Shown one piece after another: positions 49,513 through 57,945 of a stretch of DNA of 64,000 nucleotides. Under the pieces are notes generated by a model. It had not been told where the DNA came from. It saw nothing but the letters and a program-made list of their open reading frames with translations, and did not search any database. This DNA is from DATMER01 sp035556715 (GTDB taxonomy: Bacteria > Acidobacteriota > Thermoanaerobaculia > Multivoradales > UBA5704). Numbering within the stretch: position 1 is the stretch's first letter; each line of letters starts with the position of its first letter. The position numbers were made by a program, and so were the translations under genes. The stretch covers positions 1 through 64,000 of the forward strand of contig DATMER010000029.1 of NCBI GenBank assembly GCA_035556715.1, read 5' to 3'.

Positions 49513-51612
49513 TTACCCGTCGCCTACCCTGATGCGGGCATCCACCGCCCGGGCTCGGGTGCGGTCAGGACCGGCCAGGAACGGGTTGACGTCCAGCTCC
49601 CGGATGCACGGGTGGCGCTGGGCGAGTTGGGCCAGACGCAGGAGGACCTCGGTCAGGAGGTCCAGGTCGGCGCCGGGCTCCCCCCTCACCCCTTCCAGCA
49701 GTTTGAAGCCGCGGATGCCGCGCACCATGTCCCGGGCGTCGCTCGCGTCCAGGGGGAGGACCCCGAAGCGGACGTCCTGGAAGACCTCGACGTACTTGCC
49801 GCCCAGGCCGAACATCAGGAGCGGACCGAAACGGGGATCGGTCGTGATGCCGAAGATGACCTCGTGCCCACCCTTCGCCATCTCCTGGATCAGCCAGCCC
49901 TCGATCCGGTGGCCGGCGCCCTCGACCGACTCCGCGGCCCGCCTCAGGGCTTCGGTCAAGTCCCGTTCATCCCGCAGGTCCACTTGCACCGCGCCCACGT
50001 CGCTCTTGTGGACCAGGTCGGGCGCGATCGCCTTGAGCACCACCGGGTAGCCGATCTCCCGCGCGGACTCCAGCGCCTCCTCCGGTGTCGATGCCACCTG
50101 CTGGCGGACGCGGGGGATGCCGTACAGGTCGAGAATCCGGAAGACGTCCCCCGGATCGAGGTAGCCGTCCTTCGTCCGGGCGAGGATCGACTCGACCTGG
50201 GCGTCGTCCGTGGGGAACTCGGGCGCGGGGGGCTCGGCCGGACGGCGCACCCAGGCTCCGTAACGCTCCAGGAGCTGGAGCACCCTCGCCGCCGGCTCGG
50301 GGAAGCGGTAGACCGGGGGCAGATCGGGGATGTGCTTGACCGACTCGTAGAACTCGTCCGTGGCCATGATGACCGCCAGGACCGTCTTGGAACGCGTCCG
50401 CGCCACCTCGCCGACCACCTCCAGGATGTCGGTGGGGCTGCCCAGAACCGGAGTCACGTTGATGACCAACGCCATGTCCACCCCGGGATCGTCCAGGACC
50501 GCGGTCAGGGTGCGGGCGTAGGACTTGGCATCGGCGGAGGCGATCATGTCCACCGGGTTGTTGAAGCTGGCCTCGGCCGGGAGGAAGGAGCGCAGGGCCT
50601 CGCGCGTGGCGTCGGAGAGCTCGGCCATCCGCAGCCCGACGTTGATGAGGGCGTCGGTCGCCATGATGCCCGGTCCGCCCGCGTTGGTCACGATCCCCAC
50701 CCGGTTGCCCTCGGGGAGCGGGCAGCGCACCAGGGCGCGGCAGACGTCGAAAAGCTCTTCAATGGTGTTGGCCCGGAGCACGCCGCACTGCTCCAGCAGG
50801 GCGGAGACGGTGACATCCGCTCCCGCCATGGCGCCGGTGTGGCTGGAGGCCGCGCGCGCCCCCTCGGCCGTGCGCCCCGACTTGACGACCAGGATCGGCT
50901 TCTTGCGGGTGACCCGCTTGGCGATCTCGGTGAAGCGCCGCGGGTTACCGAAGGACTCCAGGTACATGCAGATGACCTTGGTCGCGGGGTCGTCCTCCCA
51001 GTGCTCCAGGAGGTCGTTGCCCGAGACGTCGGCCTTGTTGCCCATGGAGACGAACTGGGTCAATCCGATCCCCAGGTCCTGGGCCACGTTGAGGATGGCC
51101 ACCCCGAGGGCGCCGGACTGGCTGACGAAGCCGATGGCTCCGGCCTGGGCCGGGGTGGGGGCGAAGGTGGCGTCCAGGCTCACCTCGGGGTCGGTGTTGA
51201 TGACTCCCATGCAGTTGGGGCCGATTGTACGGACCCCCGCGGCGCGCACGGTCTCGCGCAGCAACCGCTCGCGCTCCACCCCCTCCTCGCCGACTTCGGA
51301 GAAGCCCGCGGTGATGACGATCAATCCCTTGACCCCCTTGGCGATGCACTCCTCGACGATCCCCTGGACCTTCTGCCGGGGGACGAGGATGACCGCGAGG
51401 TCCACGGGGTCGGGGATGTCCCCGACGGTGGGGTAGCACTTGAGCGAGTGGATCGCCCGGGCCTGGGGGTTGACCGGGTAAATGGCGCCGGTGAACTCGT
51501 TGACGATGAGGTTGTGCAGCAGCCGGAAGCCAAGCGCTTCCCGGCGGCGGGAGGCGCCGATCACGGCGATGGAGCCCGGGGAGAAGATGGGATCGAGCGG
51601 TCTGGAGGTCAT
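49513..51612 (-). CDS. ADP-forming acyl-CoA synthetase (acetyl-CoA synthetase type, alpha/beta fused)
   Basis: The 699-residue protein carries the fused layout: CoA-binding domain (residues 1-130, 'LDPIFSPGSIAVIGASRRRE'), a succinyl-CoA ligase-like domain (about 145-300) with the phospho-His loop 'GARAASSHTGAMAGADVTVS', a second ligase-like domain, then an ATP-grasp domain (about 475-690, 'GYPVVLKAIAPDLVHKSDVG', 'QEMAKGGHEVIFGITTDPRF', 'IRELDVNPFL'). It converts acyl-CoA, ADP and phosphate to the acid, CoA and ATP, in either direction. The start was set at 51612 by family alignment. Two ATGs at 51624 and 51627 are alternatives. It is divergent from the GNAT gene with under 30 bases between. 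Confidence 0.9.
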   Translation of the reverse strand: MTSRPLDPIFSPGSIAVIGASRRREALGFRLLHNLIVNEFTGAIYPVNPQARAIHSLKCYPTVGDIPDPVDLAVILVPRQKVQGIVEECIAKGVKGLIVITAGFSEVGEEGVERERLLRETVRAAGVRTIGPNCMGVINTDPEVSLDATFAPTPAQAGAIGFVSQSGALGVAILNVAQDLGIGLTQFVSMGNKADVSGNDLLEHWEDDPATKVICMYLESFGNPRRFTEIAKRVTRKKPILVVKSGRTAEGARAASSHTGAMAGADVTVSALLEQCGVLRANTIEELFDVCRALVRCPLPEGNRVGIVTNAGGPGIMATDALINVGLRMAELSDATREALRSFLPAEASFNNPVDMIASADAKSYARTLTAVLDDPGVDMALVINVTPVLGSPTDILEVVGEVARTRSKTVLAVIMATDEFYESVKHIPDLPPVYRFPEPAARVLQLLERYGAWVRRPAEPPAPEFPTDDAQVESILARTKDGYLDPGDVFRILDLYGIPRVRQQVASTPEEALESAREIGYPVVLKAIAPDLVHKSDVGAVQVDLRDERDLTEALRRAAESVEGAGHRIEGWLIQEMAKGGHEVIFGITTDPRFGPLLMFGLGGKYVEVFQDVRFGVLPLDASDARDMVRGIRGFKLLEGVRGEPGADLDLLTEVLLRLAQLAQRHPCIRELDVNPFLAGPDRTRARAVDARIRVGDG

Positions 51613-51641
51613 CAGGGGAAGCATCATAAGCTGGACAAGAC

Positions 51642-52181
51642 ATGAAGGCGCCCGAACGGCTGGAAACGCAGAGATTGATCCTACGGAGGCCCCGCCGTGA
51701 GGACGCCGAAGCCATCTTCGCCCGCTACGCCAGCGATGCCGAAGCCACTCGTCTGCTGAGCTGGCCGACGCATGAGTCGCTGGACGCGACACACGCGTTT
51801 CTCGCGTTCAGCGATGCCGAGTGGGAGCGATGGCCGGCCGGTCCGTACCTGGTGGAATCCCGCGCGGACGGCAGCCTGCTCGGCAGCACCGGTCTGGCGT
51901 TCGAAACCCCCCAACGCGCCTCGACCGGATATGTGTTCGCGAAGGACGCATGGGGAAAGGGCTACGCCACCGAGGCCCTGCGGGCGATGGTCGACATCGC
52001 CGCTTCCCTCGGTCTCGTCCGGCTTTACGCGATGTGCCACGTCGAGAACGCCGCGTCCTGCCGTGTGCTGGAAAAAGGCGGCTTCGATCGCGAAGGGCTC
52101 TTGCGGCGGCACGGGGATTTTCCGAATCTCGAGCCGGGGCAGCCTTGCGACGTCGTCAGCTACGCGCTCGTGTTTGAATAG
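51642..52181 (+). CDS. GNAT N-acetyltransferase (RimJ/RimL-like)
   Basis: The 179-residue protein begins 'LETQRLILRRPRREDAEAIF', the typical opening of the RimJ/RimL/Acetyltransf_3 family. The acetyl-CoA binding loop 'KDAWGKGYATEALRAMVDIA' has the Q/R-x-x-G-x-G/A pattern with KGYATEA. The C-terminal 'HVENAASCRVLEKGGFDREG' is another hallmark. It acetylates a primary amine on a protein N-terminus, antibiotic or small molecule; the acceptor is not predictable. It is divergent from the acyl-CoA synthetase gene. Confidence 0.9.
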   Translation: MKAPERLETQRLILRRPRREDAEAIFARYASDAEATRLLSWPTHESLDATHAFLAFSDAEWERWPAGPYLVESRADGSLLGSTGLAFETPQRASTGYVFAKDAWGKGYATEALRAMVDIAASLGLVRLYAMCHVENAASCRVLEKGGFDREGLLRRHGDFPNLEPGQPCDVVSYALVFE

Positions 52182-52183
52182 GC

Positions 52184-52189
52184 TACCAT
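52184..52189 (+). promoter_or_regulatory. -10-like TACCAT 6 bases before the small gene at 52196
   Basis: TACCAT-N6-ATG, with no ribosome site. Suggests a leaderless start for the small protein/nucleotidyltransferase pair. Confidence 0.4.
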
Positions 52190-52195
52190 CCGGCC

Positions 52196-52381
52196 ATGCA
52201 ACGCGAAGAAGACCTGATATCCGGTGAGCAGTCAGTGGTTGATCCGGAGCCCTCTTCGTGGGCCGACCCCGATGACGCCCTGATCCACTGGATGCTGAGC
52301 CTCACGCCCACACAGAGGCTCGAGGCGCTCCAGGGCTGGGTGGACAGCATTCAGGCGCTCCGCAATGGCGCCCGCTCTTAA
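52196..52381 (+). CDS. Small protein upstream of a nucleotidyltransferase, 61 aa
   Basis: The protein reads MQREEDLISGEQSVVDPEPS and ends with 'IHWMLSLTPTQRLEALQGWV DSIQALRNGARS'. The 'L-LTPxxRLExLQxxVDSxxALR' helix is a recurrent small partner placed directly before nucleotidyltransferase genes of the AbiEii/MNT type. It overlaps the next gene by 17 bases, so translation is coupled. It may serve as the partner or antitoxin-like subunit. There is no DNA-binding motif visible. Confidence 0.7.
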   Translation: MQREEDLISGEQSVVDPEPSSWADPDDALIHWMLSLTPTQRLEALQGWVDSIQALRNGARS

Positions 52382-52868
52382 GCTCCTCGATATCCTGGGT
52401 GTCCTGGGCCGCCGCGAAGTGGATTTCATCGTCGTGGGCGGCGTCGCCGCCACGCTGGAGGGCGCTCCGGTCACGACGTTGGACCTCGACATCCTCCCAA
52501 ACCCCGAGCCCGCCAATCGCGAGCGTCTTCTTCTGGCGTTGCGCGAGCTGAATGCCCGCTACCTGGACCCTGCAGGGCGGCACATCGTGCCGGATGAAAC
52601 CAAGCTCGCCACGCTGCGCATCCACCAACTCGTGACGGATGCCGGACCGCTCGACGTGTTCGCAACAATTGGGGCAGGGCTGACCTACGCGGACCTGATC
52701 GCAAGGACCCGCGATTTTGAGGTCGGTGGACTTGTCATCCGCTGCCTCAACCTAGATGCAGTCATCGAGTCGAAAGAGCAGGCCGGCCGCGACAAAGACT
52801 TGGCCGCTCTGCCGATCCTCCGGCGCACCCTGGCACAGAAGAGCGGGCGCTCCGAGCCAGTGGATTGA
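52365..52868 (+). CDS. Nucleotidyltransferase-fold protein (AbiEii/MNT-like)
   Basis: The 167-residue protein has the minimal nucleotidyltransferase signature: 'VDFIVVGGVAATLEGAPVTT' followed by 'LDLDILP', i.e. GG-x(10-12)-T-DLD, the hG[GS]..DxD pattern with the Thr typical of the toxin-type group. The C-terminal part contains 'IRCLNLDAVIESKEQAGRDKDLAAL', the conserved K-x-x-AxRxKD motif of this family. Members act as AMP- or nucleotide-transferring toxins in type IV/VII toxin-antitoxin pairs or as orphan enzymes. Overlap with the small upstream gene supports a two-gene module. No transposase or other mobile sign nearby. Confidence 0.8.
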   Translation: MAPALKLLDILGVLGRREVDFIVVGGVAATLEGAPVTTLDLDILPNPEPANRERLLLALRELNARYLDPAGRHIVPDETKLATLRIHQLVTDAGPLDVFATIGAGLTYADLIARTRDFEVGGLVIRCLNLDAVIESKEQAGRDKDLAALPILRRTLAQKSGRSEPVD

Positions 52869-53747
52869 TCAAGCCGGGGGGATCTCAGGGCACAGCACCC
52901 GGAGCGGCGCGGGCGCGATGCGGACGGTCAGGGGCAATCGCTCCTCGCATAGGTCGCCGTCGATCTGGGCCACGGCCCCTTCGGGGGACCGGAGCTCGAC
53001 CTCGATCACGTGCCGCACGGCCACGTCGCTCCTCTTCGTGTGCGAGCCGCGCAGGAGGTCGAGGACGAAGCCGAGGGTCGCGCGGCGGCCGTGGCCCCGG
53101 AAGAGCACCAGGTCGAGCCGTCCGTCGTGCGGCCGGGCTCCCGGAGCCAGGGCGAAGGTGCCCCCGTAGTAAGGAATGTTCGAGACCGCCACAAAGGAGG
53201 CATCGAACGGCTCGCCGTCCGCCACGATCTCGAAGCGGTGATACGGGTAGCTCCACCACTCCTGAAGCCCCTGCCAGAGATAGGCCCCCCTGCCGAAGCG
53301 CCACTTGAGCCGGGTATCGAGAGCCGCGAGGACGCTGGAGTCGAGACCGGCGGAGACCATCATCAGGAACGGAGCCTCGTTGACCAGTCCCACATCCAGC
53401 TTCTGGACCTCCAGGCGTCCCGCGAGGCGGGCGGCGGCCAGCGGATCGCGGGGGAGACCGAGCGCCATGGCCATGACGTTGACCGTTCCGCCGGGCACGA
53501 TGCCCAGGGCCGTCTCGGTCCCGAGAACCCCGGCCGCCACCTCGCGCACGGTGCCGTCGCCGCCGTAGGCGAAGACCACCTCGCACTCCGCTTGGCTGGC
53601 GATCCGGGTGGCGTCCCCCGGACCGCGGGTGGGGACCGGCTCCACCTCGAAGCCTCCGCTCCGGAGGTTTCTCAGGATGGAATCGAGCAACTGTTCGTGG
53701 CGCTGGCGTCCCGCAGTCGGGTTGTAGATCAGGACGGCGCGGCGCAC
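52869..53747 (-). CDS. Diacylglycerol/lipid kinase (YegS/BmrU-like)
   Basis: The 292-residue protein starts 'RRAVLIYNPTAGRQRHEQLL', the N-P-x-AG motif of the DAGK catalytic domain, followed by 'EVVFAYGGDGTVREVAAGVL' (GGDGT) and 'ALGIVPGGTVNVMAMALGLP', where the usual PLGTGND is changed to PGGTVN. The C-terminal beta-sandwich has 'VAVSNIPYYGGTFALAPGAR' and 'DGRLDLVLFRGHGRRATLGF', typical of YegS. It phosphorylates a lipid such as diacylglycerol or a sphingoid/undecaprenol-type alcohol. It lies 8 bases after ruvB on the same strand and is probably co-transcribed. Confidence 0.9.
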   Translation of the reverse strand: MRRAVLIYNPTAGRQRHEQLLDSILRNLRSGGFEVEPVPTRGPGDATRIASQAECEVVFAYGGDGTVREVAAGVLGTETALGIVPGGTVNVMAMALGLPRDPLAAARLAGRLEVQKLDVGLVNEAPFLMMVSAGLDSSVLAALDTRLKWRFGRGAYLWQGLQEWWSYPYHRFEIVADGEPFDASFVAVSNIPYYGGTFALAPGARPHDGRLDLVLFRGHGRRATLGFVLDLLRGSHTKRSDVAVRHVIEVELRSPEGAVAQIDGDLCEERLPLTVRIAPAPLRVLCPEIPPA

Positions 53748-53755
53748 GGCGGGGG

Positions 53756-54778
53756 TCAGAACAGGGTGCCGCTGGTCCCCGGCCGGGGCGGGTAGCCCAG
53801 GTGGCGGTAGGCGCGGTGGGTGGCGACCCGTCCCCGGGGCGTGCGCTGGAGGAAGCCCTCCTGGATCAGGTAGGGCTCGTAAAGGTCCTCGATCGTGCCC
53901 GTGTCCTCGCCCACGGCCGCGGCCAGCGCCTTGAGCCCGGCAGGTCCGCCGGCGTAGTGCTCGATCAGGGTGCCCAGGATCTTGCGGTCCAGGTCCTCGA
54001 AGCCGAACTCGTCCACTTCCAGCAGGGCGAGGGCCTTCTGGGCGATCCGCCGGTCGATCTTGCGGGCGCGGTCCACCTGGGCGAAGTCGCGCACCCGGCG
54101 GAGCAGGCGGTTGGCCACGCGCGGGGTGCCGCGGCTCCGCCGGGCGATCTCCGACGCGCCATCAGGCTCGATGGGGATGGAGAGCAGCCGGGCCGAGCGC
54201 TCCACGATCGTGGTCAGCTCCTCGGGCTTGTAGAAGTCGAGGCGGTGGACGATGCCGAAGCGAGCGCGCAGAGGAGCGGAGAGCAGGCCGGCGCGGGTGG
54301 TGGCTCCCACGAGAGTGAAGCGGGGCAGGTCGATCTTGACGGTCCGGGCCGCCGGCCCCTGGCCGATGACGAGGTCGAGCCGGAAGTCCTCCAGCGCCGG
54401 GTAGAGGATCTCCTCCACGGTCGGGCCGAGGCGGTGGATCTCGTCGATGAATAGGACCTCGCCCGCGTCGAGGTTGGTGACGATGGCCGCGAGGTCGCCC
54501 GCCCGCTCCAGCACGGGGCCGGAGGTGATGCGCAGAGGCGCGCCCATCTCGTTGGCGATGATGTGGGCGAGGGTGGTCTTGCCGAGGCCGGGGGGGCCGA
54601 AGAGAAGGACGTGATCCAGGCTCTCCCGCCGCTCCCGCGCCGCCCGGATGAAGACCTTCAGGTTGTCGATGATGCGGCTCTGGCCGACGTACTCCTCCAG
54701 CTTGGAGGGCCGCAGCGAGGGCTCGACGCCCAGATCCTCGGGATCGGGCACGCCGGAGAGGATGCGGTCTTCGGTCAC
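53756..54778 (-). CDS. ruvB: Holliday junction branch-migration helicase RuvB
   Basis: The 340-residue protein has full length. Walker A is 'VLLFGPPGLGKTTLAHIIAN', Walker B 'AGEVLFIDEIHRLGPTVEEI', sensor 1 'TLVGATTRAG', arginine finger region 'SAPLRARFGI', sensor 2 'RRSRGTPRVANRLLRRVRDF', and a C-terminal winged helix ending 'QRTPRGRVATHRAYRHLGYP'. It drives branch migration with RuvA and RuvC, which are not in this window. It starts with GTG and TACAAT lies 6 bases upstream with no ribosome site, so the mRNA is probably leaderless. Confidence 0.97.
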   Translation of the reverse strand: MTEDRILSGVPDPEDLGVEPSLRPSKLEEYVGQSRIIDNLKVFIRAARERRESLDHVLLFGPPGLGKTTLAHIIANEMGAPLRITSGPVLERAGDLAAIVTNLDAGEVLFIDEIHRLGPTVEEILYPALEDFRLDLVIGQGPAARTVKIDLPRFTLVGATTRAGLLSAPLRARFGIVHRLDFYKPEELTTIVERSARLLSIPIEPDGASEIARRSRGTPRVANRLLRRVRDFAQVDRARKIDRRIAQKALALLEVDEFGFEDLDRKILGTLIEHYAGGPAGLKALAAAVGEDTGTIEDLYEPYLIQEGFLQRTPRGRVATHRAYRHLGYPPRPGTSGTLF

Positions 54779-54784
54779 CGGCCC

Positions 54785-54790
54785 ATTGTA
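54785..54790 (-). promoter_or_regulatory. -10 box TACAAT 6 bases before ruvB
   Basis: The minus strand reads TACAAT-N6-GTG. A strong -10 this close fits a leaderless mRNA. Confidence 0.5.
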
Positions 54791-54868
54791 GCGTCCTGCC
54801 CCTCTGCTTGACCCGCGGGCAGGAAAGAGCTAGATTGCTATCAGTAGTTCAAAAGAGGTATTCGCCCC

Positions 54869-55705
54869 ATGCGACGAGCCGTTGCGGTCTGTTGCGGGGC
54901 TCTGCTCGTGGGCTCGGCCGCGCTCGTAGAGGCGCAGGCCACGTCCAGCCAGCAGAACCCTGTCCACTCGTTCAACACTCCTGGACAGCACCAGGTGACG
55001 CTGACGGTCTGTAGCCCGAACGGATGCGACTCGGAGATGCAGAACGTGACCGTGCTCGATCCGATGCCGTCGATCCTCTCGTCGCTGGTGGGCGTGGCCA
55101 CGGCGGAGGCCGGCCAGCTCGTCTCGCTCTCCGGCAGCGGCAAGGGCAAGCCGCCGCTAACCTACTCCTGGCGGGTGCTCCTGGGCCCGACTCTGGTCAA
55201 GCAGGTAGCGGGAGCGACCGGCTGGCTGGATACGACCGGTCTCTCACCCGGCATCTACGCGGTGCTGCTGCGGATCACCAACGCCTCGGGGCAGGCCGAT
55301 TCGCTCCCCGCGGTCCTGACCCTCGCGCCGGCGCAGACCTCGGACTTCCATACCGTGCCCCCCTGCCGGCTGGTCGACACCCGGACCGGCTCGCCGCTCC
55401 AGTCCGGGACGACCCGGCTGCTGGGTGCCGGCGGAGCCTGCGGGATCCCGGCCGGAGCGCGGGCGCTCGCGGCCAACATCACGGTGGTATCCCCGACCGC
55501 CTCCGGCACGGTGGCGCTCTTCCCGGGCAACTACCCGGCGCCCGGGACCAGCACGATCAACTATCTGCCTGGCGCGACCCGGAGCAACAACGCCATCCTG
55601 CCGCTGTCCACGGACGGCGATGCGACTCTGGCGGCCCTCGCCACGCTGCAGGGCGGCGGGGCCGTCCACCTGCTGGTCGACGTGACCGGGTACTTCGCGC
55701 CCTAG
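54869..55705 (+). CDS. Secreted protein with PKD-like domain and 'VDTR' C-terminal domain
   Basis: The 278-residue protein has a signal peptide (MRRAVAVCCGALLVGSAALV, cleaved after VEA). Residues 30-60 resemble the end of a PKD domain ('HSFNTPGQHQVTLTVCSPNG'). Residues 70-150 form another Ig-like unit ('LVSLSGSGKGKPPLTYSWRV'). From about 160 on comes a domain with 'DFHTVPPCRLVDTRTGSPL', 'CGIPAGARALAANITVVSPT', 'NYLPGATRSNNAILPLS' and 'GAVHLLVDVTGYFAP', which is widespread at the C-terminus of acidobacterial secreted proteins. Two Cys in this domain probably form a disulfide. No enzyme motif is present. A cell-surface role is inferred. Confidence 0.8.
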   Translation: MRRAVAVCCGALLVGSAALVEAQATSSQQNPVHSFNTPGQHQVTLTVCSPNGCDSEMQNVTVLDPMPSILSSLVGVATAEAGQLVSLSGSGKGKPPLTYSWRVLLGPTLVKQVAGATGWLDTTGLSPGIYAVLLRITNASGQADSLPAVLTLAPAQTSDFHTVPPCRLVDTRTGSPLQSGTTRLLGAGGACGIPAGARALAANITVVSPTASGTVALFPGNYPAPGTSTINYLPGATRSNNAILPLSTDGDATLAALATLQGGGAVHLLVDVTGYFAP

Positions 55706-55727
55706 AAGAGACGGATCATGGGGGCGC

Positions 55728-55733
55728 TACAAT
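55728..55733 (+). promoter_or_regulatory. -10 box TACAAT 8 bases before hutI
   Basis: TACAAT-N8-ATG would place the transcription start at or next to the start codon. No ribosome site is seen. Confidence 0.45.
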
Positions 55734-55741
55734 CCCCCGCC

Positions 55742-57043
55742 ATGACCGACGAAATGACTGAGGCGACGACCGAGGGAATAGCCGACCTCCTCATCCACAA
55801 CCTGTCCGAGGTGGCCACGCCCGAGGGGAGCAGCCCCCTGAGCGGGGCCGGCCAGCGCCAGGTGCGCCGCATCCGGGGGGCCGAGGTGCTCTGCCGGGAC
55901 GGCCGGATCGCTTTCGTCGGCTCACCCGAGGAACGCCAGAGATCCTTCGGAGAGATGCCCGATGCCGAGCGGCTCGACGGCCGAGGCGGCACGCTGATCC
56001 CCGGGTTCGTCGACCCCCACACCCATCTCCCCTGGGCAGGCAGCCGGGAGGAGGAGTTCGCAGCCCGGCTGGCGGGCCGGACCTACCAGGAGATCGCAGC
56101 CGAGGGGGGCGGCATCCTCTCGACCGTGGCAGCGACCCGGCGAGCTTCGGAGGAGGAGCTGGCCGGCAACGTCCGGCGCCGGATGGACCAGATGCTCGCC
56201 TGGGGGACGACCACGGCCGAGGCGAAGAGCGGCTACGGGCTCTCGCGGGAGGACGAGCTGAAGCAGCTCCGCGCGATCCGTACCGCGTCCGCATCCCACC
56301 CGGTGGACCTGGTCCCGACCCTGATGGCCGCCCACGAGATCCCGCCAGAGTATCGCGGGCATGGGAAAGAGCGCGGGCGCTACCTGGACCTGGTCTGCGA
56401 GGAGATCATCCCGGCCGCGGCGGAGCAGGGGCTGGCCCGGTTCTGCGACGTGTTCTGCGAAGAGGGGGTCTTCACCGCGGAGGAGTCGCGCCGGGTTCTG
56501 GAAGCGGGGGTGCGCCACGGCCTGGCTCCGCGCCTCCACGCCGACGAGTTCGTGGACTCGGGCGGCGCCGAGCTGGCCGCCGAGCTGGGAGCGCTCTCGG
56601 CCGACCACCTGATCGCGGTCTCGCCGGCCGGGGTCGAGGCCCTGGCCCGCTCCGGGGTGACAGCGGTCCTCCTCCCCGGGACGAGCTTCTTCCTGATGAA
56701 GCACAAGTACGCCCCGGCCCGCCGGATGGTCGAGGCCGGCGTGCCCATCGCCCTGGCCACGGACTGCAACCCCGGCTCCTGCCACACCGAGTCGATGCCC
56801 GCGGTCTTCGTGCTCGCCGTGTTCGAGCTGGGGCTGACCATCGAGGAGAGCCTGACTGCGGCCACCCTGAACTCGGCCTGCTGCCTGGGCCTGGGGTCGG
56901 AGATCGGCTCCGTCGAGCCGGGGAAGAGGGCGGACTTCGTCCTGCTCGACGCCCCCAACCTGCTCCACCTGGCCTACCACTTCGGGATCAACCCGGTGGC
57001 GGCGGTGGTCAAGGGGGGCAGGATGGTACGCCGGGCCAACTAG
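55742..57043 (+). CDS. hutI: Imidazolonepropionase
   Basis: The 433-residue amidohydrolase shows the HutI hallmarks: 'LIPGFVDPHTHLPWAGSREE' (metal-binding HxH), 'EGGGILSTVAATRRASEEEL', 'KSGYGLSREDELKQLRAI', 'APRLHADEFVDSGGAELAAE' (His ligand), 'SADHLIAVSPAGVEAL' and 'IALATDCNPGSCHTESMPAV' (Asp ligand). It hydrolyses imidazolone propionate to formiminoglutamate in histidine breakdown. No other hut gene is present nearby, so it is separated from the rest of the pathway. The start at 55742 was preferred over an ATG at 55718 because the -10 box lies between them. Confidence 0.93.
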   Translation: MTDEMTEATTEGIADLLIHNLSEVATPEGSSPLSGAGQRQVRRIRGAEVLCRDGRIAFVGSPEERQRSFGEMPDAERLDGRGGTLIPGFVDPHTHLPWAGSREEEFAARLAGRTYQEIAAEGGGILSTVAATRRASEEELAGNVRRRMDQMLAWGTTTAEAKSGYGLSREDELKQLRAIRTASASHPVDLVPTLMAAHEIPPEYRGHGKERGRYLDLVCEEIIPAAAEQGLARFCDVFCEEGVFTAEESRRVLEAGVRHGLAPRLHADEFVDSGGAELAAELGALSADHLIAVSPAGVEALARSGVTAVLLPGTSFFLMKHKYAPARRMVEAGVPIALATDCNPGSCHTESMPAVFVLAVFELGLTIEESLTAATLNSACCLGLGSEIGSVEPGKRADFVLLDAPNLLHLAYHFGINPVAAVVKGGRMVRRAN

Positions 57044-57102
57044 CGTACAATCGGCACCTCACCACTGACAGAGAACCTCTGGAAGGAGAGGAGAGCCGTC
57101 CC

Positions 57103-57579
57103 ATGAACCGAAATTTCGCCCCCTGCGCGCTGCTCGTGGCCCTGGTAGCCGCGAGTCCGCTCCTTGGGGCTCGTCAAGGCCAGGGCCAGGGGCAGCAGCC
57201 CCAGAAACCCGACGGTACCGACGCGAAAGACTCCAGGAAGGAGGTCGTCACCGCCTCCGGCCTGCGCTATACCGACCTCAAGGTCGGCGAGGGGGTGGAG
57301 GCCGGCCTGGGGAAGACCGTCGAGGTCCACTACACCGGCTGGCTGGAGGACGGCACGAAGTTCGACGCCAGCCAGGACCCCGGCCACCCCTTCACCTTCC
57401 GCATCGGCATCGATGACGTCATCCGGGGCTGGCACGAGGGGATCGCGGGCATGAAGGTCGGAGGACGGCGCCGGCTCGTGATCCCGCCGGAGCTCGGCTA
57501 TGGCAAGCAGGGGGCCGGCAGGGTCATCCCGCCCAACGCCACGCTCGTCTTCGAGGTCGATCTGGTCAACGTGCGATAG
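57103..57579 (+). CDS. Secreted FKBP-type peptidyl-prolyl isomerase
   Basis: The 158-residue protein has a signal peptide (MNRNFAPCALLVALVAASPL), a Gln/Gly-rich linker, then one FKBP domain: 'KTVEVHYTGWLEDGTKFDAS', 'FTFRIGIDDVIRGWHEGIAG', 'MKVGGRRRLVIPPELGYGKQ' and 'IPPNATLVFEVDLVNV'. Aromatic pocket residues are present (Tyr, Phe, Asp, Trp, Tyr, Phe). The domain would act in the periplasm. A second, cytoplasmic FKBP gene follows 13 bases later and is clearly paralogous, so a tandem duplication with loss or gain of the signal peptide took place. Start fixed by GGAAGGAGAGGAG upstream. Confidence 0.93.
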   Translation: MNRNFAPCALLVALVAASPLLGARQGQGQGQQPQKPDGTDAKDSRKEVVTASGLRYTDLKVGEGVEAGLGKTVEVHYTGWLEDGTKFDASQDPGHPFTFRIGIDDVIRGWHEGIAGMKVGGRRRLVIPPELGYGKQGAGRVIPPNATLVFEVDLVNVR

Positions 57580-57592
57580 AGGAGGGCTCCCC

Positions 57593-57943
57593 ATGGATCA
57601 GCAAGAGACCGTCACTGCCTCCGGGCTCAAGTACGTCGATCTCCAGGAGGGCACGGGCGACGAGGCCCGGACGGGCAAGACCGTCGAGGTCCACTACACG
57701 GGCTGGCTGGAGAACGGCACCAAGTTCGACTCCAGCAAGGACCGCAACCAGCCGTTCCGCTTCCCGCTCGGCGCCGGACACGTGATCCGGGGCTGGGACG
57801 AGGGGGTTGCCGGCATGAAGGTCGGAGGAAAGCGCCGGCTGACCATCCCCGCGGACCTGGGCTACGGAGCGCGCGGCGCCGGCGGGGTGATCCCGGCGAA
57901 CGCCACGCTGGTGTTCGAGGTGGAGCTGCTCGGGGTGAAGTAG
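57593..57943 (+). CDS. Cytoplasmic FKBP-type peptidyl-prolyl isomerase, 116 aa
   Basis: A single FKBP domain with no signal peptide: 'KTVEVHYTGWLENGTKFDSS', 'FRFPLGAGHVIRGWDEGVAG', 'MKVGGKRRLTIPADLGYGAR' and 'IPANATLVFEVELLGVK'. The start at 57593 follows GAGGAGGG. It lacks the long insert-in-flap domain of SlyD, so it is a plain FKBP with probable folding-catalyst function. It is in an operon with the secreted FKBP. A CCCTCCCC/GGGAGAGGG element follows the stop and may act as a terminator or repeat. Confidence 0.93.
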   Translation: MDQQETVTASGLKYVDLQEGTGDEARTGKTVEVHYTGWLENGTKFDSSKDRNQPFRFPLGAGHVIRGWDEGVAGMKVGGKRRLTIPADLGYGARGAGGVIPANATLVFEVELLGVK

Positions 57944-57945
57944 GA

